A DNA stretch of 41,408 bases, from positions 1 through 41,408 of the forward strand of contig JASEEU010000011.1 in the NCBI GenBank assembly GCA_030019445.1, read 5' to 3'. This DNA is from Anaerosomatales bacterium (GTDB lineage Bacteria; Actinomycetota; Coriobacteriia; Anaerosomatales; Anaerosomataceae). The notes under the pieces are model-generated. The model was given only the letters and a program-made list of their open reading frames with translations. It had not been told where the DNA came from and made no database searches. This document shows, piece by piece, positions 33,051-40,420 of this stretch; position 1 is the first letter of the stretch; each line of letters opens with the position of its first letter. The translations under genes were made by a program, and so were the position numbers.

Positions 33051-33464
33051 ATGCGCATCTCCCAGCGACTCGACCACGCGCTTCGGGCGCTCGCAGAGCT
33101 CGCCCTCGCTCCCGAGGGCGAGACCGTGCCGGCTCGCGCGATAGCGGATGCCCTCGGCCTCCCCCGTCGCTTCCTCGAGCAGCAGATGACCGAGCTCGCC
33201 CGGGCGGGCCTCGTGACGTGCCGCCGCGGCACCGGAGGCGGCTGCGCGCTCGCGCGCCCTGCGGGCGACATCACGCTCGCCGAGGTGGTCCTGGCGGTCG
33301 AAGGCACCATCATCGACGTGCCCGCGACGAGCGGATCCGCAGCCGCGGAGGCGTGGAAGGCGCTCGCCGGGGTGATGGGTGAACATCTGGCGGGAACGAC
33401 GCTGGCCGATGTCGCTGCGCGTCAGCGGGAGCTGCGGCAGCGCGCGCCCATGTACTACATCTGA
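33051..33464 (+). CDS. Rrf2-family regulator, cysteine-metabolism type (CymR-like)
   Basis: A 137-residue Rrf2 protein. The winged helix is MRISQRLDHALRALAELALA through LPRRFLEQQMTELARAGLVTCRRGTGGGCALAR. Unlike the first Rrf2 gene it lacks the three-Cys cluster motif, so it should not bind an Fe-S cluster. It starts on the base after the cysK stop, so the two proteins are made together. In Bacillus and Staphylococcus the clusterless Rrf2 protein CymR represses sulfur genes in complex with CysK; the arrangement here suggests the same. Direct proof is lacking. Confidence 0.82.
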   Translation: MRISQRLDHALRALAELALAPEGETVPARAIADALGLPRRFLEQQMTELARAGLVTCRRGTGGGCALARPAGDITLAEVVLAVEGTIIDVPATSGSAAAEAWKALAGVMGEHLAGTTLADVAARQRELRQRAPMYYI

Positions 33465-33496
33465 CGAACCCCCGCCCGGATGTGCGGTTGTCGGAC

Positions 33497-33525
33497 TGGC
33501 CTGGCACCGCGCTCGCTGGTACCAT
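33497..33525 (+). promoter_or_regulatory. Candidate promoter of the met leader and operon
   Basis: TACCAT (33520-33525) is a good -10; the -35 at 17 bases (TGGCCT) is weak. Starting near 33532 would give a leader of about 200 bases before metY. A sigma-54-like TGGCAC-N5-TCGCT (33502-33517), one base off consensus, overlaps it. Confidence 0.35.
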
Positions 33526-33572
33526 GCCCCACACGCTCCGTACGATGCGCCGAGGAGGTGAACCGACGCACC

Positions 33573-33680
33573 ATGGGATCGTTCGTGCTCGTGCCCATGA
33601 TGGACATGATGATGACCCGGCCCGGGTCTGTGCGCGCATGCGCTGGATCTGGGCGGCCTTCGGCCACCCGCATGCTCTGA
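33573..33680 (+). CDS. Methionine-rich leader peptide of the met operon
   Basis: A 35-codon frame beginning MGSFVLVPMMDMMMTRP, with five Met in six codons at positions 9-14 (33597-33614), and ending in Met-Leu. It lies directly upstream of metY-metX-metW. An AGGAGG is present at 33553-33558, 14 bases before the ATG, which is longer than ideal; an in-frame GTG (33558) overlaps that site. Downstream RNA can form two competing hairpins. The run of the pathway's end-product amino acid is what a ribosome-mediated attenuator needs. The peptide itself would have no function. Confidence 0.6.
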   Translation: MGSFVLVPMMDMMMTRPGSVRACAGSGRPSATRML

Positions 33681-33704
33681 GGCTGCGGGGGTGTCTCTTG
33701 TCTC
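33651..33704 (+). terminator. Competing hairpins of a candidate met attenuator
   Basis: GGGCGGCC (33651-33658) pairs with GGCCACCC (33662-33669), with one mismatch. The bases CACCCGCA (33665-33672) instead pair with TGCGGGGGTG (33684-33693), with a two-base bulge, extended inwards by GC/GC. The second stem is followed by TCTCTTGTCTCTC, a passable terminator tract. The two stems share CACCC, so only one can form. The leader stop codon (33678-33680) lies in the terminator loop, so the details of ribosome release matter. Confidence 0.5.
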
Positions 33705-33734
33705 TCATCCACGACACGAAACGAGGCTCTTCCC

Positions 33735-35033
33735 ATGAGCGATACGGTTCATCGCTTCGACACGGTCGCCGTGCACGGCGGCGCCGCTCCTGATCCAACG
33801 ACCGGCTCGCGGGCCGTGCCGATCTACCAGACCGCCGCCTACAGCTTCCGCGACGCCGATCACGCCGCCGACCTGTTCGCGCTGCGCGACTTCGGCAACA
33901 TCTACTCGCGCATCGGCAACCCGACGAACGACGTGCTCGAGAAGCGCGTCGCGGCGCTCGAGGGCGGCACGGCCGCCGTCGCCGTCGCTTCGGGGCATGC
34001 CGCCGAGGTGCTCGCCCTGCTGAACCTCGCCGGTTCGGGCGATTCGATCGTCAGCTCCACGAGCCTGTACGGCGGCACATGGAACATCTTCCTGCACACG
34101 TTCAGGCGCCTCGGCATCACGGTCCGCTTCGTCGACCCCACCGACATCGACGGGTTCGTCTCGGCGACCGATGACACCACCAGGGCGTGGTTCGTGGAGA
34201 CCATCGGGAATCCGCGGCTCGATGTACCCGACATCGCGGGACTTGCCGAGGCGGGACGTGCGCTCGGCGTTCCGCTGGTGGTGGACAACACGTTCGCCAC
34301 GCCTGCCCTCTGCCGTCCCGTCGAGCACGGCGCCGCGGTCGTGATCCACTCCCTCACCAAGTGGCTGGGCGGTCACGGCACGTCCATCGGCGGGATCATC
34401 GTCGACGGCGGCACGTTCGACTGGAGCAGCGGCCGCTTCCCGCACTTCACCGAGCCCGACCCGTCCTACGGCGGGCTCCGGCTCTGGGACACGTTCGGCG
34501 ACCTGGACGGCGCCGGGAACGTCGCCTTCGCCATCCGTGCCCGCGTGCAGCTGCTGCGCGACCTCGGTCCGGCGCTCTCGCCGTTCAACGCGCACGAGTT
34601 CCTTCTCGGCATCGAGACGTTGCCACTGCGCATGGAGCGGCATTCCGAGAACGCGCTCAGGGTCGCCCACTACCTCGCCGATCACCCCAAGGTCGCGTGG
34701 GTGGCGTATCCCGGGCTGGCGACGCATCCGACGCACGAGAACGCCACGCGCCTGCTCGACGGCGGCGCGGGCGGCGTCGTCGTCTTCGGGCTCACCGGCG
34801 GACGGGACGCGGGCCGCCGACTCATCGACGGCGTTGCGCTCTTCAGTCACCTGGCCAACGTCGGCGATGCCAAGTCGCTCATCATCCACCCCGCGTCGAC
34901 GACGCACTCGCAGCTCTCGGCCGCCGAGCTCGAGCGCGCCGGCATCGGCGAGGACTTCGTTCGCCTCTCGGTAGGCATCGAGCACATCGAGGACCTGCTC
35001 GATGACCTCGCCCAGGCCCTGGAGCGGGTGTGA
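33735..35033 (+). CDS. metY: O-acetylhomoserine aminocarboxypropyltransferase (sulfhydrylase)
   Basis: A 432-residue Cys/Met-metabolism PLP enzyme that makes homocysteine from O-acetylhomoserine and sulfide. PLP Lys is in HSLTKWLGGHGTSIGG (about 207-222). TAAYSFRDADHAADLFALRDFGNIYSRIGNPT is the MetY-type N-terminal segment, and GTAAVAVASGHAAEVLALLNL follows. The length and an active-site insert point to MetY rather than MetB. It is first in a metY-metX-metW operon, with a GTGA overlap into metX. The long leader carries a Met-rich peptide. Confidence 0.92.
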   Translation: MSDTVHRFDTVAVHGGAAPDPTTGSRAVPIYQTAAYSFRDADHAADLFALRDFGNIYSRIGNPTNDVLEKRVAALEGGTAAVAVASGHAAEVLALLNLAGSGDSIVSSTSLYGGTWNIFLHTFRRLGITVRFVDPTDIDGFVSATDDTTRAWFVETIGNPRLDVPDIAGLAEAGRALGVPLVVDNTFATPALCRPVEHGAAVVIHSLTKWLGGHGTSIGGIIVDGGTFDWSSGRFPHFTEPDPSYGGLRLWDTFGDLDGAGNVAFAIRARVQLLRDLGPALSPFNAHEFLLGIETLPLRMERHSENALRVAHYLADHPKVAWVAYPGLATHPTHENATRLLDGGAGGVVVFGLTGGRDAGRRLIDGVALFSHLANVGDAKSLIIHPASTTHSQLSAAELERAGIGEDFVRLSVGIEHIEDLLDDLAQALERV

Positions 35034-36163
35034 CCGCCGTGACCATCGCATCAGGACCTCGCTCCGTGGCGCTCGAGGGGGCGCTCACGCTCGCGTCGGG
35101 CGCGACGCTGCATGACGTCACGGTCGCGTACGAGACGTTCGGCACGCTCGCGCCCGCGCGCGACAACGCCGTTCTCGTCTGCCACGCGCTCTCGGGCGAC
35201 GCGCACGTCGCCGCGTCCGCCGATGGTGACGGCCGCACCCGTCCGGGCTGGTGGGACGCCATGGTAGGGCCCGGCCTCGCGATCGACACCGACCGCTTCT
35301 TCGTGATCTGCGCCAACGTGCTCGGCGGCTGCTCCGGCACGACCGGCCCCAGCAGCATCGACGCCGCGAGCGGCACGCCCTGGGGACTGCGCTTCCCCCT
35401 CGTGACGATCGAGGACATGGTGGACACGCAGGCCCGCCTGCTCGATCGTCTCGGCATCGACCGCCTCGCCGCGGTCGTGGGCGGCTCGATGGGCGGCATG
35501 CAGGCGCTCGCCTGGGGGACGCGCTACCCTCACCGCGTCGAACGGGTCGTGGCGGTGGCCACCACCGCCCGGCTGAGCGCTCAGGCGATCGCGTTCAACG
35601 AGGTGGGCCGACAGGCGATCCTCGCGGATCCGGACTTCCGCGACGGCGACTACTACGCCTCGGGCAATCCCCATCGCGGCCTCGGCATCGCCCGGATGGT
35701 CGGGCACATCACGTACCTCTCGGACGAGTCGATGCGCGCGAAGTTCGGCCGCCGGCTGCGCGACCGCACGAGCCGGGCGTTCGACTTCGTCACCGAGTTC
35801 GAGGTGGAGAGCTACCTCGCGCACCAGGGTGCGCGCTTCGTCGAGCGGTTCGACGCCAACACCTATCTCTACATGACCAAGGCGATGGACTACTTCGACT
35901 GGACGACGTCGCTGCCGACGACGGGCCCGTGCCTGCCGACGTTCCTCGTCCTCTCGTTCAGCTCGGACTGGCTGTTCACCACCGCCGAATCGCTCGAGAT
36001 CGTGCGGCTGCTGCGCGAACGCGGCTGCGCGGTGTCGTTCGCCGAGATCGGGAGCCCCTACGGTCACGACGCCTTCCTGCTCGAGCCGGAGGGACAGCGG
36101 ATGTTCATCGAGCCGTTCCTCGCCGATGCCGGTGCTCGCCGAGACGAACGGAGGGCGTCATGA
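35030..36163 (+). CDS. metX: Homoserine O-acetyltransferase
   Basis: A 377-residue alpha/beta-hydrolase-fold enzyme that acetylates homoserine for MetY. The nucleophile is Ser in VVGGSMGGMQALAWGTRYP (about 147), the Asp in FSSDWLF, and the His in SPYGHDAFLLE. The family marker NVLGGCSGTTGPSSIDAASG is present. Acyl choice (acetyl or succinyl) cannot be read with certainty, but the pairing with metY favours acetyl. The GTG start overlaps the metY stop and ATGA couples it to metW. Confidence 0.92.
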   Translation: MTAVTIASGPRSVALEGALTLASGATLHDVTVAYETFGTLAPARDNAVLVCHALSGDAHVAASADGDGRTRPGWWDAMVGPGLAIDTDRFFVICANVLGGCSGTTGPSSIDAASGTPWGLRFPLVTIEDMVDTQARLLDRLGIDRLAAVVGGSMGGMQALAWGTRYPHRVERVVAVATTARLSAQAIAFNEVGRQAILADPDFRDGDYYASGNPHRGLGIARMVGHITYLSDESMRAKFGRRLRDRTSRAFDFVTEFEVESYLAHQGARFVERFDANTYLYMTKAMDYFDWTTSLPTTGPCLPTFLVLSFSSDWLFTTAESLEIVRLLRERGCAVSFAEIGSPYGHDAFLLEPEGQRMFIEPFLADAGARRDERRAS

Positions 36164-36786
36164 GCCGCTTGCGCGCCGATCTGGCGGTCGCCGCCGACCT
36201 CGTCCCACCCGGCAGCAGCGTCCTCGACCTCGGGTGCGGCGATGGCGCGCTCCTCGCCCATCTCCGGGATGCGCGCGGGTGCGACGTCCAGGGCGTGGAG
36301 CTCACCGCCGAGGGCGTGTCGGCGACCGTGGCGCGCGGCATCCCCGTCGTCCAGGCCGACCTCGACGAGGGCCTGCGCGATCTTGCGGACGGGTCGTTCG
36401 ACGTCGTGGTGCTCTCGCAGACGCTGCAGGTCGTACGCGACCCGCGGCTCGTCTTCCGCGAGCTCACACGCGTCGGTCGTCTCGGCATCGTGTCGTTCCC
36501 CAACTTCGGGCACTGGCGCTCGCGGGTCCGGCTCGCGGTGCGGGGCCGCATGCCCGTCTCGCCAGCGCTACCCTATGCCTGGTACGACACGCCGAACATC
36601 CACCTCACGACGGTGGCCGACTTCACGGCGCTCTGTCGGGCCGAGGGTGCCTCGCTCTCCGCGCTCGTCGTGCCGGGTGCCGACGGGCGACGCGACCGCG
36701 GACCGCGCTCGCTGTGGCCGAACCTGCTCGCCGACCAGGTGGTAGCCGCCGTCACGAGCGGTGCCGTCCCGCGCGCGGTGAGCTGA
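36160..36786 (+). CDS. metW: Methionine biosynthesis protein MetW
   Basis: A 208-residue class I methyltransferase-like protein. SAM motif I is VLDLGCGDGALLAHL (about 21-35); FDVVVLSQTLQVVRDP and FPNFGHWRSRVRLAVRGRMPVS are MetW hallmarks, as is LPYAWYDTPNIHLTTVADF. MetW accompanies MetX in many bacteria and is needed for, or stimulates, homoserine acetylation. It starts in the ATGA overlap with metX and ends the operon, converging on the PrsW gene. Confidence 0.9.
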   Translation: MSRLRADLAVAADLVPPGSSVLDLGCGDGALLAHLRDARGCDVQGVELTAEGVSATVARGIPVVQADLDEGLRDLADGSFDVVVLSQTLQVVRDPRLVFRELTRVGRLGIVSFPNFGHWRSRVRLAVRGRMPVSPALPYAWYDTPNIHLTTVADFTALCRAEGASLSALVVPGADGRRDRGPRSLWPNLLADQVVAAVTSGAVPRAVS

Positions 36787-36806
36787 GCGTCGCTCGCAAA
36801 CCCGCC

Positions 36807-37568
36807 TCAGCGTCCCCGTTCGTCGTCATCGCGCATGAAGTACACGACGTCTGCCGAGGCGTCGGGCGTCGCTTCGGCGCGTCGCATCCGCTCGAACAGC
36901 AGGGCCAGACCCACGACCGTCGCTCCGAAGCCGACCGTCACGACGGCCATCGGCACGATGGAGGCCTGGTAGAGCAGCGCGGTGCTGTTCACGAGCGCGT
37001 GCAGCGTCATCGCGGTCAGCACGCCGAGCACCGGCCGCCCTCTCCCCGCCAGCACGAGCAGCGTCGCCGTCATGATGCCGTGCACCAGACAGACGATGAC
37101 ACGTTCGCCGAGGAAGCCCGTGAACGCATACCACGGCAGTTCGGCGTAGACCGGCGCCCGCGCGACGCCCCATGCCACGTAGGCTGCTTCTCCCAGCCCG
37201 AAACCCAGGCCGAGCGCGATACCCGTCCACAGGCGCCCTCCCGGCAGCGCGAGGAGACGCCGGACGCGGGGCAGCGCGAGCGGCAGAAGCTTCACCGGCT
37301 CTTCGACCACCGGCGCAAGCGCGAGCGCGAACGCCAGGAACCACACAGGCGAGGAGGGACCGAGCGTCGGTTCCACTCCCGTCGCGCCGATCACGAGCCG
37401 CCCGAGCGGCGCCTTGAGAGCGATGTTCGCGAACGCCGAGAGCGGGAGCCCCGCGGCGACCGCCCACCAGTAGCCTCGCTCACCCGCGGTCCAGGCGTGC
37501 AGGAACGCGCCGAACAACCCGCCCGCGAGGGCGAGCGTGACCGCGAGCATGACCCAGATGCCGTGCAC
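36807..37568 (-). CDS. PrsW-family intramembrane glutamic protease
   Basis: A 253-residue membrane protein with about eight helices. The family motifs are PVVEEPVKLLPL (EExxK-like, about 88-94), GLGFGLGEAAYVAWG (conserved Glu), LVHGIMTATLL and TLHALVNST (conserved His). Known PrsW cleaves anti-sigma factors in Bacillus; CAAX-like relatives process other membrane proteins. No anti-sigma factor is adjacent. It is co-transcribed with the PH-domain gene directly upstream, whose stop it touches. Confidence 0.85.
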   Translation of the reverse strand: MHGIWVMLAVTLALAGGLFGAFLHAWTAGERGYWWAVAAGLPLSAFANIALKAPLGRLVIGATGVEPTLGPSSPVWFLAFALALAPVVEEPVKLLPLALPRVRRLLALPGGRLWTGIALGLGFGLGEAAYVAWGVARAPVYAELPWYAFTGFLGERVIVCLVHGIMTATLLVLAGRGRPVLGVLTAMTLHALVNSTALLYQASIVPMAVVTVGFGATVVGLALLFERMRRAEATPDASADVVYFMRDDDERGR

Positions 37569-38102
37569 CTACGCCCGTGCCCGCTGCGCATCGCCGATGC
37601 GCGCCGTGAGCGTGTCGACGAAGCGCTCCTCCTCGGCGGGAGACATCCCGAAGCGCGTCCCATCGGCGGTCGTGACGAGCAGGACGCCGCGCTGCATACG
37701 TGTCGAGCACATGCGCACGGTCCCGATGCCCCCGTAGGGCACCTTCCAGAGCGCCAGACCGGGAACGCGCATGCTCGACCACAACGACGGCACGAGGTCG
37801 GTCCGCCGCACCTCGGCGATAGACGCGTACGGCAGGTGGTACGCCAGCAGCGGCCCGTAGCGCAGCACGAGCTCCTGGTCGCCGATCTCGTAGCGCATGG
37901 CCGGGAAGAACGCGCCGACGACCAGGAACCACACGCCGAGCGCGGCGATGCCGAGCATCATGACCCACACGATCGGGGGCGTCTCGGCGCGCACCTCCGC
38001 GCTCGTGAGCGGCGCGACCCCCGAGACCACGACCGCGAGCGCCAGCGCGACGCACCACACCCATCCCCATGACGGCTTGGGCTTGAACACGATCGGTTCC
38101 AC
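37569..38102 (-). CDS. Membrane-anchored bacterial PH-domain protein
   Basis: A 177-residue protein with two N-terminal hydrophobic segments (about 14-35 and 45-68). A bacterial PH-like domain follows: AMRYEIGDQELVLRYGPLLAYHLPYASIAEVRRTDLVPSLWSSMRVPGLA through GVLLVTTADGTRFGMSPAEEERFVDTLTAR. Such domains appear in membrane scaffolding proteins with no defined activity. The GTG at 38102 has GAGAGGAG five bases upstream. It is probably translated with the PrsW gene, which starts one base after its stop. Confidence 0.78.
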   Translation of the reverse strand: MEPIVFKPKPSWGWVWCVALALAVVVSGVAPLTSAEVRAETPPIVWVMMLGIAALGVWFLVVGAFFPAMRYEIGDQELVLRYGPLLAYHLPYASIAEVRRTDLVPSLWSSMRVPGLALWKVPYGGIGTVRMCSTRMQRGVLLVTTADGTRFGMSPAEEERFVDTLTARIGDAQRARA

Positions 38103-38194
38103 CGGCGCTCCTCTCGACGGGCGACACCCCCAGTGTAGCGCTCCCGACCACCGCCCTCACCTGCGCGAACCGCTCAGCCGACAACACGGCACCT

Positions 38195-38211
38195 TTGGCA
38201 CGTGCGTTGCT
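38195..38211 (+). promoter_or_regulatory. Sigma-54-type (-24/-12) promoter of the copper operon
   Basis: TTGGCACGTGCGTTGCT matches the RpoN consensus TGGCACG-N4-TTGCW at every fixed base. The diagnostic GG (38197-38198) and GC (38209-38210) are ten bases apart. It lies 36 bases upstream of the GTG that opens the copper operon, a normal distance. No bacterial enhancer-binding protein is encoded in the window. Confidence 0.6.
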
Positions 38212-38246
38212 CCGCAAGCGTCGTCCGATATGTGCCGAGGAGGACC

Positions 38247-38618
38247 GTGGACCGCACGCCCCACATGCTGCGCGTCGCGCTGCCGCTGCTGCTGGTCGCA
38301 GCGGTGGCTGTGCCGCTCCTCGTGCCCGTGTGCTCGATGGCGATGTGCGCGCCCGAGGGGCTCGTGTGCGGCCCCCAAGGAGGGGACGCTCACGACACCG
38401 CTCCGTGCCACGGCGGTGGGTGCGACACCACCACGCTGATGCGCCACGACGACGGCGACGCGCTGGCCGCTGCGACCGTGGAAGTGCCGCGCGTCTGCCC
38501 GGCCGGTCTCATCCCGTCCATCGATGCCGATCTCGATACCATCGCCATCGCTTCGGCCGTCGACAGCCCGACGGTCCCCCCGCCCGAGAACCCGCTCGGC
38601 GTCGTCATTCGGGTCTAG
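38247..38618 (+). CDS. Small exported Cys/Met-rich protein, first gene of the copper operon
   Basis: A 123-residue protein with an N-terminal hydrophobic segment (HMLRVALPLLLVAAVAVPLLVPVCSMAMC, about 6-34) that may be a signal or anchor. A Cys, Met and His cluster follows (CSMAMCAPEGLVCGP, then HDTAPCHGGGC), suggesting metal binding outside the membrane. The C-terminal half lacks Cys apart from one (VCPAGLIPSIDADLDTIAIAS). The GTG has GAGGAGGA upstream. I recognise no family. Its place ahead of copper genes supports a copper role, but this is inference. Confidence 0.65.
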   Translation: MDRTPHMLRVALPLLLVAAVAVPLLVPVCSMAMCAPEGLVCGPQGGDAHDTAPCHGGGCDTTTLMRHDDGDALAAATVEVPRVCPAGLIPSIDADLDTIAIASAVDSPTVPPPENPLGVVIRV

Positions 38619-38636
38619 AAGCGCTCCTCGTGTGAA

Positions 38637-38686
38637 GCGCGACCTCGCGAAGCGACCGGTCGCGCCCGGAAGGCGCCTGCCTTCCG
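38637..38686 (+). other. Two hairpins between the small protein and the SafE gene
   Basis: GCGCGACC (38637-38644) pairs with GGTCGCGC (38658-38665), and the inner palindrome GCGACCGGTCGC (38652-38663) competes with it. CGGAAGG (38667-38673) pairs with CCTTCCG (38680-38686). There is no T-run. They could set mRNA stability or be partial terminators that lower expression of the downstream genes. Confidence 0.45.
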
Positions 38687-38720
38687 ACCGTACCGTCAGA
38701 TTCTCACGAGGAGAATGACC

Positions 38721-39887
38721 GTGGACCTGTTCCTCCCCATGCTCGGGGTCGGTCTCGTGACGAGCGTGCACTGCGTCGCCATGTGCGGGAGCCTCGTCCT
38801 CACCTACGCGGTGAAGGACGACTCACACGGCCCGTGGTTCAAACGCATGCTGCCGCACGTGGCCTACCAGAGCGCCAAGATCGTGAGCTACGTCGCCGTC
38901 GGCCTCGCCCTCGGCCTCATCGGCTCGCTGTTCGACCTCGGCGGCCTGCGCGGCGCGATCACGATCTTCGCCGGCGTCTTCATGGTGCTGCTCGGCCTCC
39001 AGATGACCGGGAGAGCGCCGTGGCTTCGCGCGCTGACCCTCCGTCCGCCACGCGCGCTCGTCGACGCTCTCGGCAAGACGCGCCGCAAGGCGATGGCCGA
39101 GGCGCGCGAGGGCCGGACGAGCCTCACGACTCCGGTGACGTTCGGACTGCTCACCGGCCTCATGCCCTGCGGACCGCTCCAGTCCGCGCAACTCGCTGCA
39201 GCCGGCGCGGGAACCGCGCTCGGCGGCGCCGTGTCGATGCTGGGATTCGGCCTGGGCACGATGCCGCTCATGCTCGCGTTCGGCGCTGTCTCCGGCCTGC
39301 TCACCGCCCGGTTCAAAGACCGCATGATGACGGTCGCCGCGCTCGTCATCATGGTGCTCGGCCTCATCATGCTCAACCGCGGCCTCATGCTCGTCGGCTC
39401 GCCCGTCACGGCCGACAGCATCAAGAACGCCGTGCTCGGGACGCCGGCGGCGGAGCAGCCCGCCGCAGGCTATGCCGTCGGTGAGGATGGCGTCACCGAG
39501 GTGCCGCTCGTCATCGAGAACACGCGGTTCGTACCCGCGTCGCTCTCGATCCCGGCTGACCGTGCGGTCCGGCTCGTCGTGGACCGCCGCGAGGCGAACG
39601 CATGCTCCGACCAGCTCTGGCTGCCTCAGCTGGACGTGATGGTCGACCTCGTCCCCAACGGCACGACCGTGATAGACCTTCCGCCCACGCCGAGCGGCAC
39701 GTACACGCTCACCTGCGGTATGGGCATGATGTCCGGCCAGCTCGTGGTCGGCGCTGGAGCCCCGGGTTCGAGCGGGATCGACCTGCCGCTCCTGCTCGCG
39801 CTCATCGTCGGCGGACTCGCTGCCGTCGGCCTGTACGTGACCCGTCCCAACCGACCCGGCGCGACCGCGCCGGCGGCCACCCGATGA
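38721..39887 (+). CDS. SafE/DsbD-like membrane protein fused to a cupredoxin domain
   Basis: A 388-residue fusion. The N-terminal six-helix domain (about 1-225) is of the sulfite exporter TauE/SafE or CcdA/DsbD type. The metal or redox motif HCVAMCGSLVLTYA lies in the first helix and LMPCGPLQSAQLAAAGAG in the fourth. The C-terminal part (about 250-345) is a cupredoxin-like beta domain with Cys-Ser-Asp and TCGMGMMSGQLVV ligands, then a final anchor helix (about 355-377). I chose the GTG at 38721 because GAGGAG lies seven bases before it; the ATG at 38715 is only one base away. A copper trafficking role fits the neighbouring CopA. Confidence 0.8.
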   Translation: MDLFLPMLGVGLVTSVHCVAMCGSLVLTYAVKDDSHGPWFKRMLPHVAYQSAKIVSYVAVGLALGLIGSLFDLGGLRGAITIFAGVFMVLLGLQMTGRAPWLRALTLRPPRALVDALGKTRRKAMAEAREGRTSLTTPVTFGLLTGLMPCGPLQSAQLAAAGAGTALGGAVSMLGFGLGTMPLMLAFGAVSGLLTARFKDRMMTVAALVIMVLGLIMLNRGLMLVGSPVTADSIKNAVLGTPAAEQPAAGYAVGEDGVTEVPLVIENTRFVPASLSIPADRAVRLVVDRREANACSDQLWLPQLDVMVDLVPNGTTVIDLPPTPSGTYTLTCGMGMMSGQLVVGAGAPGSSGIDLPLLLALIVGGLAAVGLYVTRPNRPGATAPAATR

Positions 39888-39901
39888 AGGAGCGAACACC
39901 C

Positions 39902-40411
39902 ATGTCCGCGACCAAGACCGTACAGACACCCACCGCCGTGAGGGCCGCTCTCGTCGCCATCCTCATCGTCGCGGCGTTCTTCGCCGCGTATCGCATCACG
40001 AGCGGCACACCAAGCGCCGCGTTCGCCGAGGGAAGCGACGCGGTCGCGACCCAGGCCGCGTTCGGCGGCGACGCCGCCGACGCCGGCGCCGCCTGCGCCT
40101 GCTGCGGCAACGCCGGGACCGGCGAGCCCATCGAAGGCGCCGCCGTGCTCGAAGGCGACGTCCAGCGCATCACCGTCGACACCGCGAACGGCTATGACCC
40201 CAACGTGATCAGGCTGGCCGCCGGCGTGCCCACGGAGATCACGTTCAAGCAGGGTTCCGGCTGCATGGCCGAGGTCATGTCGCAGGATCTCGGCTTCTTC
40301 GAAGACCTGACCAACGGCGATGTGACGATCACCCTGCCGCCGCTCGAGCCCGGTGAGTACGGCTTCTCGTGCGGCATGGCGATGGTGTTCGGCACCATCG
40401 TCGTGGAGTAG
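39902..40411 (+). CDS. Membrane-anchored cupredoxin-like copper protein
   Basis: A 169-residue protein. An N-terminal anchor or signal (about 13-28) is followed by a Cys-rich linker (GAACACCGNAG, about 60-70) and a cupredoxin-like domain (about 80-169). The domain has GSGCMAEVMSQDLG and FSCGMAMVFGTIVVE, a Cys-x-Met-x-Met ligand set like that in the SafE fusion. The ATG at 39902 has AAGGAG nine bases upstream; another ATG at 39884 overlaps the preceding stop and is possible. It probably passes or buffers copper at the outer face of the membrane. Confidence 0.75.
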   Translation: MSATKTVQTPTAVRAALVAILIVAAFFAAYRITSGTPSAAFAEGSDAVATQAAFGGDAADAGAACACCGNAGTGEPIEGAAVLEGDVQRITVDTANGYDPNVIRLAAGVPTEITFKQGSGCMAEVMSQDLGFFEDLTNGDVTITLPPLEPGEYGFSCGMAMVFGTIVVE

Positions 40412-40420
40412 GAGCGAGCT

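Noticed and set aside
33465-33734. SAM riboswitch or T-box in the met leader
   Set aside because: I looked for SAM-I, SAM-II and SAM-IV conserved blocks and the T-box sequence and found none; the Met-rich frame is the better explanation.
33482-33793. Overlapping frame in the met leader starting near 33544
   Set aside because: It runs into metY in another frame, has Arg/His-rich mirror-like composition and no homology.
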